A DNA stretch of 64,000 nt from the NCBI GenBank assembly GCA_016808115.1, contig JAEQBH010000659.1, forward strand, positions 310,001 to 374,000, written 5' to 3'. This document shows positions 25,238-36,777 of this stretch, piece after piece (within the stretch, counting starts at the first letter, position 1; each line of letters opens with the position of its first letter). The translations under genes and the position numbers were made by a program. Origin of the DNA: Tetrastigma voinierianum (lineage: Eukaryota > Streptophyta > Magnoliopsida > Vitales > Vitaceae). Under the pieces are notes generated by a model. The model was not told where the DNA came from. It saw only the letters and a list, made by a program, of their open reading frames with translations, and searched no databases.

Positions 25238-25990
25238 ATCAAAGAATTCTCAAATAGATCAATATCAACAAAAAGAAGTCGGTAAATAACACTTGGACAT
25301 TTTAAGAAAGCATCAAAATATTGCAAGCAAAGGCTATTTCGAAGCTACCAATCTTAACAAGCCATATTGAAAATATTTGTTCGGGTTTGACTAATCCTAT
25401 TAATTAAAAAGTTTCTGATTCAGAAAACTTTACGATGAAAATGTGATTCTCGACTCATTCTAGCATAATCGAATTGAGAAACACTCGTGAGCTCGAGAAA
25501 GACAAAAGAGCAAAACTGTAGCCTATGGTGTATAGAGACAATGGGTAGACAAGAACAGAGTAGAGAAGATCCGTAAGGCCTCCCACATCGACATACAATG
25601 GAGGATTTCTCGAGGCCCATTATTCAGTAGAAGAATATTCTTCGCACTAGGATGTACCTTTAATGTAGGATGCAACACTTCGAACTAAAGCCAACCTCGA
25701 CATGTGGTTCAACAACATCGCCATCGGTCATCCCACCTAAGACCCAAACGAGCACCTGTGAAGATTTCCTCGCAGATGTACTAATATACATGTCGGCCTG
25801 TGGTGAGGCCAGGTGATAAAATTGCAAATCCCTTCCATTTTCTTGAGAGATAGCAGCCACATGGTATAACTGGTTACCATATGGTTCTATTACTGGGAAA
25901 GAGTCAGGTTTTTACTAGACATATTCTTTTCTTTCCATCTCTCACTTCCTGAGAAGAAGAGAGATAATAAGATTCAATAAAGATTTAGAG
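25238..25990 (+). other. Element C 5' leader
   Basis: About 750 bases between the primer site and recognisable gag. I see no conserved coding block on either strand. Some or all of the gag N-terminus may lie here but cannot be recognised. Confidence 0.4.
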
Positions 25991-26900
25991 CTCTATATAG
26001 CTTCGGGAAAGATTCAAAGGTTGCTGAAGATGCCCGATGCATGGCATAGATTTGAAGACCCGTATGGACATGTATCATGCATTAACATGCGATCTGTATG
26101 GTATTATCGATGTCATGCCGCGCGGAGAGCATTCAAACGTAAAAGCCAATAAGAGAAGCGTAGAGATCCTCGACAAGCACCCTAAAATGCACACATGAAA
26201 GTCTATCCAGTTAACAAGAGAAATATGGAGGAAAATTTGAGCTGAGTAAGATGACAGCCATGAAAGCAAAGTCATTGTTATAATGCAGCTGATGGACAAA
26301 ACAAGAGAGAAGATGCACACCGCCGTTTGTAAATGTGAGCAATGGGGAAGAGAACTTATGAGAAGAAGTGCTGATGTGCCAACAGAAGAAGATTTTAGCG
26401 GTGCCGAAAGAGGTTGAAGCACTTGAGCGAAAGCCAAGAAGATTATTTCAAGCCAATCCGTAACCTGCCTACACACTATAATCCAGCACCGAGAACCAGC
26501 AGTAATTTTTCATACGCTGAGGGGCATTACAAGGCCTACAGACGGACGTAATCCTCGCAGTGATATTAGCACCACACTGCTGTTCCAAGAATGTTAAAGA
26601 AGGAGGTGAAAGTAGAAATGAATATCGTGGCTTTATAGGACCTAACTTCATTTGAAGAACAAATGTCGCAAATTCATGGGGAATAAGAGGCTATTACAGT
26701 AATTCATGAATGCAAACCACACGATCGGAAGCCTTTCAAGTCTGATACTGCAACAGCCAAGAATGCGCTGCCTCGCCGAAAAATTCGAGACAAGTAGGGC
26801 AACCGCCCCGAATATGCCAATCGTGAGCAAAGGGCAACATTCCTCAGTGATACCGGAGAACTCCAAAAGACCGGCATGGTAATTCAATTAGCGGGTAAAG
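25990..26900 (+). pseudogene. Element C gag remnant
   Basis: Recognition rests on the C-terminal half. Near 26,470-26,530 a frame reads YNPAPRTSSNFSYAEG, the counterpart of the Athila motif TYNPGWRNHPNFSY. Near 26,740-26,800 a Gln-rich stretch precedes the protease-proximal region. The N-terminal half is too decayed to align. Frames shift every few tens of bases. Confidence 0.55.
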
Positions 26901-27640
26901 GATTTGAAAAGAAATAAAAGAACATAAAGAAAAGAACAGATTGAAAAAGGGAAAGAAGAGAGACTTAAAAGGAAGGAGAGAAGAATGCATTGAATACCGA
27001 AAAAGAAAGTAATGACTTAAAAGAAAGAAGGAGTACCAATTATATAATCTCTTCAAGCATTTCCACAGTAGACTTCAAAAGTCAAGAAGCAGAAGAATTG
27101 ACGTTTTCTTAAAATGGTTTTAGACATTTTCAAGAAAATAGAAATAAATATCCCATTTAAAAGAGGTGATTATTAGCTTAAATGCTCCTTTATGCAAAAT
27201 TTCCGAAGGAATGAGCAAGAAAAGAAAGATAGTTGAGGAGGGTAGTTAACTATGGATCACATGCGGCAAAGATTATCCGCAAAGAAAAAGATCCCAAAGA
27301 AAAAGACAAGGACCTTCGGGCGCCAATTCATTCCCCCGCCCATAGGAAAATATGAATTCAAGAAAGCTTTATGTGATTCGAAACGCGCGTAGACTCACTC
27401 AGGGAACTTACCCCAACAACATTGCGTATGGTCGATGATCTATGCCACAAATAGAAGGCATTCTGGAAGCATGTACTTGTCGCGCCAATGGTTATCACTT
27501 AATGGAGGAAGATACACAAGTTCCTCTCGCTGAAGACTTTCTTAGCAACCTGAGTCAGCCCCTTTGACGTACGTAAAGGTGAAGAATTGATCGGGCTGAA
27601 ATGAAAGCAGTGTATTTTTATTAAAAGGAGTCCTGAACAT
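26900..27640 (+). pseudogene. Element C protease region
   Basis: A lysine/glutamate-rich linker (26,900-27,050) is followed near 27,115-27,150 by VLDIFKKIEINIPF, a conserved Athila block before the protease. KISEGMSKKRKIVEE comes next, and near 27,355-27,380 a SRKLYVIR-like remnant sits where KALCDLGASIN is expected. Downstream, LTPTTLRMVDDL near 27,410 and APMVITYLMEEDTQVPL near 27,485-27,525 match the end of the domain. The active-site Asp block is damaged. Confidence 0.65.
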
Positions 27641-28129
27641 CCTAATGTGAGGAATACGCTGTATGGTCATAAGAAACACAGCCTTCTCAAGGATGAATCA
27701 ATTCTCGATTGTATTCCTCTGAACACTCTATCAATGAAATTGGAGATGAATAGTATCTTGAGAGTCTTGATTGTGTAGTACTGCCTTCAACGGTTTTTTT
27801 AACAAGGAAACACTAGTATAAATGAAAAACAAATAAGATGAAGTAAGCGTACTTCCGTAAAACAGAAACCTACGAGCAAGAAAAGGTGCGTGGTGGTCGA
27901 TTACAAAGAATCGTCTGGGCCATTTAAAAATAAGGAGCTTGAACTAGAAAGAGATAATTCAAGGCTATCATATCGCATTGACCTAAGCCCCAAGAACGTG
28001 GTTGCTGGTAATTACAAATACAAGGAAGCAATCGCCGGGTCAATTAAGGATCTCAAGGGTATCGCCTCCATTCAGATGCACAAAAATATTGTTTGAGGTG
28101 ATAATGCAAAAACTTCTATTGAGTAACAA

Positions 28130-28860
28130 AAGGAGGTCGAACCCGTTGACGTGAAAAGAAGTCACGTAAAAGAAGTTCCGAATGGTTAAATGTGTTTTAT
28201 ATGGGCGTTAAGGTCGCATAGTTCCTTGGTAAGCCCAAGGTACGTGGTTCCCAAGAAAGGTGGATTCATCGCGGATCATAAATGAAAAGAATGAACTCCG
28301 ATTCAAGCAAGAACTTTGACAGGATGGAGGGTGTGTATTACGTAAAATTGAATACGCAACTGTAAAGGATCATTTTCCCTACCTTTCATCGATCGAAGGC
28401 CGATAGGTCAAGTGTGACACCCCTCATTTTTGTTCGATGGATACTGGATAACCAAATTGCGCTTGCACCAAGATTTAGAGAAAACCACTCACATGCCTCC
28501 ATTCGTACTTTTTGCTTTTAGAGAATGCCATTTCCGTTTGTGTAATGCTCCCGGTACTAAAGATGCATGATGTCTATATTTCTTCTCGATTCCAGCGTAA
28601 GAAGTTATGGAGATCTTCTTCATGGATGATTTGGCGTTGTATGGATCCGCTGAATGTCTCCGCATAACCTCGGGGACGTACTAAAGGTGCAAAGACAAGA
28701 ATCTAAATAATTGGTAAAAATGCCATTTTATGGTTACGTAAGGAATCGCCTCGGGGCACATGATTTCGCAGCGCAGTACTGAGGTAGACCAAGCAAAAGT
28801 TTCAATTATAAGAATTCTAATGCCACCCACTACAACAAGGGAATCGTAAGTTTCAGTGAC
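28130..28860 (+). pseudogene. Element C reverse transcriptase
   Basis: Visible blocks: VSPRYVVPKKGGF near 28,220-28,265, TGWRVCI near 28,320-28,340, the equivalent of KDHFPLPFIDQ near 28,365-28,395, then ..FCLCNAPGTK near 28,525-28,555 for FGLCNAPATF. The catalytic block reads MEIFFMDDLALYGS near 28,605-28,640, keeping the Asp-Asp pair. Frame changes separate all of these. Spacing is normal for the Athila RT. Confidence 0.75.
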
Positions 28861-28899
28861 ATGCTGATTTTATAGAAGATTTATCGAGATTTCTCAAAA

Positions 28900-29503
28900 T
28901 TGCTGTAATTACCTGTGCGCACGCTGGAAAAAGCGATACTAAGTTCTATTTTCATGAATCCCGCCATAAAGCATTTGAAGAAATCAATCCGCATTAGTTG
29001 AAGCTCCCATCATGGCAAACCAGATTGGAACAGGAATTTGAAATCATGTGATGCCGCTGATTTTGCAGGAATGGGCTTCGTATCGGGACGAAGATGAAAA
29101 GTGCTCAAGGCCATATACTATGCTAGCAAAACCTTTAATGAAGCACAAGAAAATTACTTACCACTCGAAAGAGATGTCGGGTAATATATTTGCATGTGAA
29201 AATTTAGGGCCATACATTTTGGGGTCCCATGTTGTTATACACACTGATCATGCAGCAATTAAATATCTAATGGCAAAGAAAGAAGCAAAGCCAAGATTGA
29301 TCAGGTGGGTACTATTATTACAAGAATTTGATTTAGAAATAAAAGACAAGAAGGGTAGAGACAATGTGATAGCTGATCACTTCTCAAGAGTAGAGAAACC
29401 CACTGTACAAGAAGAAAGAAGAGAAATAGCAGAAAATTCTTCCGTAGATGAGCGCTATTTCTCAACAAGCCAATTTAATCACCCCTGTATGTCGATATTG
29501 TGA
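28900..29503 (+). pseudogene. Element C RNase H, with 151-codon intact block
   Basis: RNase H degrades the RNA template. The clean block at 29,048-29,503 reads AKPLMKHKKITYHSKEMSG, then FACENLGPYILGSHVVIHTD, then KYLMAKKEAKPRLIRWVLLL, then IKDKKGRDNVIADHFSRV. All are in family order, including the HTDHAAIKYL active-site Asp block. It is the best preserved coding block among the plus-strand elements. The 5' edge (28,900-29,047) has the domain start in other frames. Confidence 0.85.
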
Positions 29504-29537
29504 ACTTTTTAGCTTGTGGAATTATGCCACCAGAATT
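29470..29537 (+). pseudogene. Element C integrase, N-terminal fragment before D
   Basis: After RNase H, a frame reads YVDIVNFLACGIMPPEF, matching the Athila linker DIVNYLVTGxxPPEF. The next residues, F/SYQQKxK, appear only after D, at about 36,780-36,800 (TTCAGCTACCAACAGAAAG), so D split this gene at that codon. Confidence 0.8.
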
Positions 29538-31094
29538 TGATTAGCGCCCAAAAAGTGCTATTATGAGTCCTATTTAAGATAGGTTTTGAGTGCTTTTTGC
29601 GCACTAATCATATCAATTAAGCCAATTGTCATGTGCATGTCCACTTAGTGTTTTTGATTTGTGTTTTCAGATTGAGCCTTCGATAGTTTTCGCGTGCTTC
29701 GAGAACTCAATCGCCAGCTCGCTTCATCGGGTGTTGATCGCGAGAATCGATGATTTACCCAGCCGAGGCGCATGAAATATCAAGATTCATGAAGAATTGG
29801 AAGGCAAAGTGATGAATAAGAAGTGCGTAGAGGATGCAAAGTGAGCAAAACAAAGCAAAGCCAGGAGCAATCCTAGGATTTTTCGCCACGACAAGTAGTA
29901 AGCTTTCATTGGATTGCGAAAATTCTCAACTTGTCTAAAATTGGGAAATTTTCGCTAGGCTACGAAATTTTGCTAGCTAGCGAGTTCTATTTAGTGGCTC
30001 AGCCAAAATTTTCCACTCGCCATCTCACAAAAATAAATTCGGGCTAGCTGTATTTAAATCGTTGTTAGCTAAATTCTCCATTATTCGTAGAGAATTTCCG
30101 CTTAGGCTAGCGAAATTTCAGCCCCTATGTTTTTGGTATACTTGATCCCAAACGACCACGTTTTGATTAATTACCATTTTGGCCCTTAATGTAATATTAT
30201 TATATTTTAGGTATTTTTGGTGGCTTTCACACATTCGCTGCTATATAAGCCACCTATAACTTTGTAACCCCAACTTCATTTTCGCTCAAGCTTTCAGCGC
30301 AGCCTTTGTTTTAGGTCATAGCTTGCTCTCTTCTCTCTCTTCTTTCTCTCATTTTCTACCGCAAACACACCTTTGAAGGACAACTCAAGGGGACAAGCCC
30401 CTTTCGAAGGGGAGGGCTCACCGGTGGAGGTTTGAGTGTGTTTTCATGCCCTCTCATTTATCACAATGCATCAGAAAGCATTTAAGCCCCTCGTGTGATC
30501 TCACCCTAGGTTGAAACCCCCAGATCCAGCCTCGCTAATGTATTTTCAGAAGCTTGCGGGTTACAAATGAGCGCACTTTTGCATCCACCGTCATCCACTT
30601 AGCTGTCTCCTCATTAGTTAGTTGCCGTAGGTTACCTCTTTTGAGGCCATATGCACTATAGGGACTTGAATGCTCAACAATGCCATATCTCACAGAGGGA
30701 GTAATTTGGGGTGGTTTAGGTTTTGGGGCACAAATCAAGGTCGCTTGGGAAAAGACTATAAGGTCATTATCCCCAATGCGAGGAAACAAACTCCAAGGGC
30801 ATGAATACACCTTAAAATCCAATCCAAAGGACCCAAGACTTCAAGGAGTCTTTTTCTAAATTTTCCTTTAATTTGTATGCGCCTTACAAATATCCAACCC
30901 ACGTTGGGACAAACCCAAAACCCAAAGAGAAATACCATTTTCAATTAACTACACTTCTCATTTCATTTAAGAAAAACCCATCCCCGTGAGCCCGACTTAG
31001 ACCGCTATATCGCAGTAGTCTACGGCAAAGAGGGACACCTAGGGGATACAAATTTTGTTGGGACATTCCCACAGCCCTACCGTGGCATGAATCA
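29538..31094 (+). repeat. Element D 5' LTR
   Basis: It starts TGATTAGCGCCC and ends GGCATGAATCA. It is homologous throughout to 35,163-36,775 and, in inverted orientation, to the LTRs of I, G and the solo LTR in A. Clusters of TTTCGCTAG / CTAGCGA motifs lie at 29,880-30,120. Confidence 0.9.
30242..30249 (+). promoter_or_regulatory. TATA box of D 5' LTR
   Basis: TATATAAG followed by a pyrimidine-rich region 'aactttgtaaccccaactt'. It is repeated in the right LTR at 35,920-35,927 and on the minus strand in two solo LTRs of the family. The transcript start is expected about 30 bases downstream; this is inferred. Confidence 0.6.
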
Positions 31095-31097
31095 ATG

Positions 31098-31113
31098 TGG
31101 CGCCGCTGCCGGG
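31098..31113 (+). other. Element D primer-binding site (tRNA-Asp)
   Basis: TGGCGCCGCTGCCGGG begins three bases after the LTR's CA end. It is the cleanest tRNA-Asp-type site in the window. Confidence 0.85.
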
Positions 31114-31420
31114 ATTGGTGCCCTAGCGTGACAAGCGCTGGAACTCAGGATTCATATCACAAGTTTTGTACCCTCCTTCCCTTTGATTTTATCATTTTTT
31201 CCCACTTGCAGTTCACTGCAGGGGATTTTAATTTTCCAAAGACATTCAGTTTTTCGCTTTCAATTTTGGGTTTCTAACCTTAACTTTTGTTAGTTTTAGT
31301 TTTGGTTGTTTTCCCCGTTGATCGTGAAGTGTGAGCGCTATAATCGAGGGAACATTGCAGAGCTTGAGAGGTGATCGCCGTGACAGAACATGGCTTCGAA
31401 ATTGATCCCCTCACAAAGGT

Positions 31421-32790
31421 TCAAATGGATCCTCCACTGGGAGGAACAACAAAGCCAGCAGGTGCCTAGGAAGCCCAATGCATATCGATCCACGATCACA
31501 TACCCCACCTGTGGTGAGTGCACCATGGTTATCTCCCACGATGTATGCTGAGACGTTATTCGGGCAATTTCGCCCCAACTTTTCATGGTATGGAGAACGA
31601 AAATCCATACACACACATCCGATTTTGAGGAAGTATGCACCACTTTCAAAAAGAAGGTGCAAGGATGGAGCTCCTCAAGTTGAAAGCCTTCCATCGACCC
31701 TAAAGGACAAGGCAAAAATTCGCTAAATGCATTAAGGCCAAGAACCATAAATAATCGGGAGAGCCACAGCAGTTTCCTAAAAATTCTTGCTCACAAGACA
31801 AACAACTTGAAGAGCCAAATTTACACATTTGCAAACATGATGGTGAGAGGTTCTACCAAAGGTCGGCAGATTTATGGAGACTATCGTGCTTCCACACTAT
31901 GGATTTATTACTACATGGATGCCGGTGAACCATTTTTATGATGAATGTCCCATGAAACAATTATTTGAAACTATGTGTGGAGGAGATTTCTTGAGTAAAA
32001 ACCTGACAGGTAAATTGACTTCTCAATTATGGGTCGCAGACCTCCAAGGGTCGGGATGAGCCAAATCCAAGGGAAGCCAAATAGATTCGCCACCAAATAA
32101 TCACAAAGTGGGAGGCATGTACGCCTCTTCTCCGAAGATATGGAGCTGAGCCAAGGTATCTACCTTGGCAAGAAGATTGGAGGAATTAGAAAGAAAAAGG
32201 GTCCATGAGGGTGCGTGCGCTGGATCGGAAAAGCCATGCACGTGTCAAAATCGCTTCAACCGCCGCTCCAATGACCACCCAGAGAATCCATGTCCAAACC
32301 TCCTAACTGAGGATGCAAATGTGGTAAGCCAAACAAGTCAAGAACAATGCTCCATATGGCAACACTTACAACCCCAATTGGAGGAGTCACCCTAACCCTT
32401 CCTGGAAACCTCCTCTCAACCTCCTCAGAGATACAAAGATCGCCAGCACCCACCCCTCTCCTCGTTGAGCAAGCCGCCATTTTGAATACGGAAAGTAGCT
32501 GGAAATTTCTTTGTAGGAGCAAAAAAGGCATCAATGCTCACTGAACAAAAATTGAAAATGTAGAAAGCTCCTTGAACAAGAGAATAGATGGGCCGGAAAG
32601 TAACCTTAACCAAGAATTGACAAACAGCAGTATCCATAACAAGAATAGAAAATCCAAGAAAGAAGATGTGGAGGTTCCCCTCTCGCCCACCGCAACCAAG
32701 GAGCTCATGAACTGAAGCATCTAATGAACCTTCCTCAAAATGGAGAAGTCAAAGCCGCCATTACCTTAAGAAGTGGAAAAGAGGTTGATC
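31421..32790 (+). pseudogene. Element D gag
   Basis: The start chosen is ATG at about 31,421 (MDPPLGGTTKP), because element I's gag begins MEPPLEEQQSQ at the same place. The capsid signature is strong: LKAFPSTLKDKAKI near 31,680-31,720, ALRPRTI near 31,730, NNLKSQIYTFA near 31,805-31,835, FETMCGGDFLSKNL near 31,967-32,005. Then ARRLEELERKR near 32,165. The C-terminal motif AAITLRSGKEVD sits near 32,757-32,790. At least six frame changes or stops break it. Confidence 0.82.
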
Positions 32791-33059
32791 GCCCAATGCC
32801 CAAGCCTGTTTCAGGAAACCGAAAAGGGGAAGAATTGGAGCCGTAACACATTTTCAAGGAGGACTCAATGAAGCACCGCACGCCACCTCCATTTCCTGCC
32901 AATTAAGAGGCAAGAAGAAGGCACCCCGCAAAAGTCCTAGAAGTCCTAAGGCGTGTGGGTCAACATACCCCTTGACATCATCAAATGCCCCCGCTATAAT
33001 GAAGATTCCATATAACATTGTCCAATGAGTCGGCATCGAAATGATCCTGATCCAGCTTC

Positions 33060-33520
33060 AGCTGGTCCATCAAAATCCAATCGTAAGACAACAGAAAATA
33101 CAAGGATCCAGTGGACCCCAACTATCTTAGTTAACATCGAGGAACCCGCATTGGACAGCTAATCAGTAGCTGGTGCCAAGAAATAACCTACCGCCATACT
33201 CGCAGCGCGCTAGGCTCGGGGAGAGTCGCAAAACCAACCGCCATCACCCTTATCTTTAGCCGATCGTCAAAGGAAAATACCAAAAGGGATAGTGGAGGAT
33301 GTTGGTAAAAGCAGATAAGTTCTACTATCCGATTTCGTGGTTCTCGGTTACTGCACGGGAGGCAAAAGTACTCAATCAGTCTATTGATATCGTTTACTCG
33401 CCACATCAAATGCCATTATAAATCACGGACCGGGTCATGCAAACACATTTGGCAACATGACACCTGAGCTCAACATTTTCCACTTGAGCAATAAGCAAAA
33501 CCACTGAGATGAGGGGAGAG
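33060..33520 (+). pseudogene. Element D protease (C-terminal part)
   Basis: A frame near 33,305-33,350 reads KADKFYYPI, then LLATSNAIIN near 33,390-33,420 and GNMTPELNIFHLSNK near 33,453-33,495. Element I has LATSNVIIN and GNMTLELNIFHLSKKH in the same positions, confirming kinship. The block is followed within about 300 bases by intron-like sequence instead of RT, so the deletion removed everything between the end of the protease and the end of pol. Confidence 0.75.
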
Positions 33521-35152
33521 CAAATTACGAAGTTTCGCCTCGAGCGGTACACGGTAGAAGGCATGATATTAACAAACAAATAGAAGAATTTGACGGAGAA
33601 CAATGAAGCAAGCAATAATCCACCATTCCTTCCCGCAATAATACCCCACCTTACCACCGTGAGACCAGATTGCCCAAACAATGGAGCGAGCATGAAGGCA
33701 CCTCGCAAAGACACACCACGCAGACGCGCTGAGGAGCTTCTCCTGATCCTCCTCGAGATCCAATGAACATACACACCGGGAGTGGTTCCCGCAGAACCTC
33801 GAGACCACCTGGGCAAATTTTTGTTGAAATTTTTACTTTTATATTATTTTAAGTCTTAATTTGCTTTTTTAGTGGTGCCAATTACTTTTACCTATTTTCT
33901 TTTCAAATATTTTCTGCATTTCATGTGTTTATCTTATCACACCTTTTGTTTTCAAATGTCGCAGATCGCAGCCACAGAAAAATCATTTTCCTCCCGCAGA
34001 TCGCGAAGGCATGTGCACCGCCAGCCATGCTAATTCTCCCTGGTTCAAACCAAATAAGCCGTTTTTCATCTTCAGGCCATTGAGGTGCAACACATACGCT
34101 TGAAAAGTCGATACTTTGTGAAATATACTCGACATAGAAATATACCATGCGCCTACATTTTTTCTTGCCACACTTTTTACAAATCATTCGTAATCTATAC
34201 TTCGTATTTCTGCCTTAGTTGAAAATTGAAGCCATGTATGTTACATTAATGATAGAACAACAATTCCATGCATGATTTAGTTTTTTACGTCAATGAAATT
34301 CCAGCTTATTCAACCTCAACATTCCCTTACCCAATTCACACATCGCACACCTTTATCGCACCAAATAGTCGAGAAGACAAGTGACTCTTCAAACTCTTGC
34401 AAAGCCTACTAATTTGTTGGATCAAAATTCATGTAATAGGTTTGTGTGTTACCCATGTATGAAGACCAATGTAGTGTTCCAATTGAAAAAGAAAACAGTG
34501 ATAAAAGCCGCGACGCTCAGCCTTTGAAAACCCAAATACGCCCACGAGGGTATATGCGAAAGCCTTAAAGCCCGATGCCCAAACCCCACCGTCGAGTCAT
34601 CGATTTAGTGTTCGGCTACACCCGTGGATGGGTAGAGTTTGGGCCGCAGCGAAAAGCCACCCGAACCATTCCCGGAGTCCTGAAGCCCGCGCAGGGTCGG
34701 GGCTTGATCCATTGATGTCCTAAACCTTAATCTATTGAGCCTGGTATCCTCGATACACCCGACTCAGAAGTCGAGTTTTTAGCATTTGAAAACCCTACAT
34801 ATAAATCAAGGAAAAATAAAAGAGTTTAGCTAGTCTCCCATTTAGGTTGGTCAACGCTTTAAGGCCATGGCGTAGCTGGAAGTTGTGAGGAATAAATTTC
34901 AATTTGGACAAGGCTCAGAACCGGTTACCTTTAGGAACAATTAGATTTTTATGAACTCAAGTTGATTTCCTTGAAATTGGTATTGCCCTAAAACTGTTCT
35001 TTATATGGTTTTTGCCTCAAGGACCGGTAGGTTTTCATATTGTGTAGTGTAAATTATTCCATGCTAAAGGTAAGCACAAGACATTAATACTTTTTGTAAA
35101 AGCACAAAGATCCCATTTTGTGGTTTTTTAAGATTGCATGGACTACAACGCG
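33520..35152 (+). other. Element D deletion junction and 3' region
   Basis: From about 33,810 a T-rich, intron-like stretch ('tttttgttgaaatttttac', ending 'caaatgtcgcag' near 33,963) matches the post-pol stretch of element I (minus strand near 55,600-55,480). Past about 34,500 the sequence resembles I's 3' region (374-970). No continuous ORF2 is recognised, so D seems also to have lost most of it. Minus-strand reading frames at 33,406-33,816 are antisense noise. Confidence 0.55.
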
Positions 35153-35162
35153 GTCGTTGGGG
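35153..35162 (+). other. Element D polypurine tract
   Basis: 'gtcgttgggg' directly precedes the TG of the right LTR, similar to GGTTGGGGAG in element I. Confidence 0.6.
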
Positions 35163-36775
35163 TGATTAGCGCCGTGTGCTATTTTTGAGTCCTGATTAAG
35201 ATAGGTTTTGAGTGCTTTTTATGCGATGACTAATCATATCAACAAGCCAATTGTCAGCGTGCATGTCCACTTAGTGTTTTTGATTTGTTTTCGAGATTGT
35301 TTTCGAATAGTTTGCAGGTTTTTTGAGAACTTCAACGCAAGTTTCCGTCATTGGTGTTGATTGCGAAATCCTCGATGATTTCACCACGAGGCAATGAAAT
35401 AAGATTCAAGAAGAACTCAAGGCAAAGTGATGAACAAGAAGTGCGTAGAGGGGAGCTGCAAATAGCAAAACAAAAGGCAGTGAGCAATCCTGCAGATTTT
35501 TCGCATGAAGCCGCGGTATTACCGGGATTGCAAAATTCGGAATCATAGTCAAAATTTCAATCATAGAGAAAATCGCAATCCTATCGAATTGGGGAATTTT
35601 CGCTAGGCTAGCTTGGGGGCCATGAAGCAATTATCACGAGTTTAAAAATTTCCACTTTATTCACGTACTAAAGTATACGTGAATCGCCAGCCAGCGAAAT
35701 TCACTGTTGCTAGCTTAAATCTCCCATTTCGCTAGTCTTGTAGAATTACAAGGCCAAATTTTCGCTATGCTAGCTTAAATTTCCCGCATAACGAAATTCA
35801 AATTTCATGTTTTTGGTATATCATCCCAAACAAACTAATGCTTTGATTAATTACCATTTGGCCCTTATCAGAATATTATATATTTTAGGCATTTTTGGTA
35901 TTGACATTATTCAATGCGCTATATAAGCCACCTTAACTTTGTAACCCTAACTTCATTTCACTGCTTTCAACAAACAGGTTTTGTTTTAGGTTGCGCTTGC
36001 TCTCTTCTCTCTTCTTTCTCTCATTTTCTGGCCAAACACACCCCTTGAGATGCACAAAACTCAAGATGCTGGGCTAAGCCCCTTCCCTTGAAGGGAGGGT
36101 CAGGAGGGTTTGAGGTAAGTTTTCATGCCCTCTCATTTATCACACTCCGCATTTATGATATATTTAAGCTCCTCAGATTTCACCCAGTTGAAACCTCCTG
36201 CATCCAGCCTCGCTAATGTGTATTTAGCAAGTTCAGGTTACAAAGGATGCTTAATCTTAGATCCACTATCATCCACTTAGTTGTCTCCTATTAAGCGTTT
36301 AGGTTGCCTCTTTGAGGCCACATGCACACCGGTAAGGGACTCCTCGAATGCTTAATGAATGCCATATCTCTCATGAGGGAGTACTTAGGGTTTAGGTTTT
36401 AGGTGCCAAATTTAAGGTCCGGTTGGGAAAAGACTATAGTCATTATCTCCTAACGCGAGGAAACAAACCCGAGGGCAGTGAATAACACACCTTAAAACTA
36501 ATCCAAAGGACTCAAGACTTCAAGGGAGTCTTCTTTTTCTAAATTTTCCTTTAATTTATATGCGCTACAAACTATCCGTAACCCACTGCTTAACAAAAAC
36601 CCAAAAATCCAAAGAGAAATACCATTATCCTCAACTGCACTTTCTACTTCACAAGAAAACCCATCCCCGTGTCTCTCGGCCCTAGACCGCTACGCACCGC
36701 AGAGTCTCAAGTACGCAAATAGGACACCAGATACAAATTTTGTTTATTCCTATAGCCCCACCGTGGCATGGAATC
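35163..36775 (+). repeat. Element D 3' LTR
   Basis: It starts TGATTAGCGCC and ends GGCATGGAATC, with the terminal A apparently lost. It has the same layout as 29,538-31,094, with a TATATAAG box at 35,920-35,927. Palindromic CGCTAG/CTAGCG motifs lie at about 35,590-35,810. Small indels distinguish it from the left copy. Confidence 0.9.
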
Positions 36776-36777
36776 GT

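Larger units (their letters stand above)
29538..36775 (+). mobile_element. Element D: internally deleted relative of element I
   Basis: A 7.24 kb element with LTRs 29,538-31,094 and 35,163-36,775, a perfect-looking tRNA-Asp primer site and a GTTGGGG purine tract. It splits C's integrase. The target duplication is GAATT on the left (29,533-29,537) and GTAATT, with one extra base, on the right. It retains gag and protease but lacks RT, RNase H and integrase. LTR, gag start (MDPPL versus MEPPL), protease and 3' region all match element I, so it is probably a non-autonomous deletion derivative of the same family. Confidence 0.85.

Noticed and set aside
33406..33816. 136-codon minus-strand frame in D
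   Set aside because: The plus strand here encodes protease remnants matching element I, so this is the antisense shadow.
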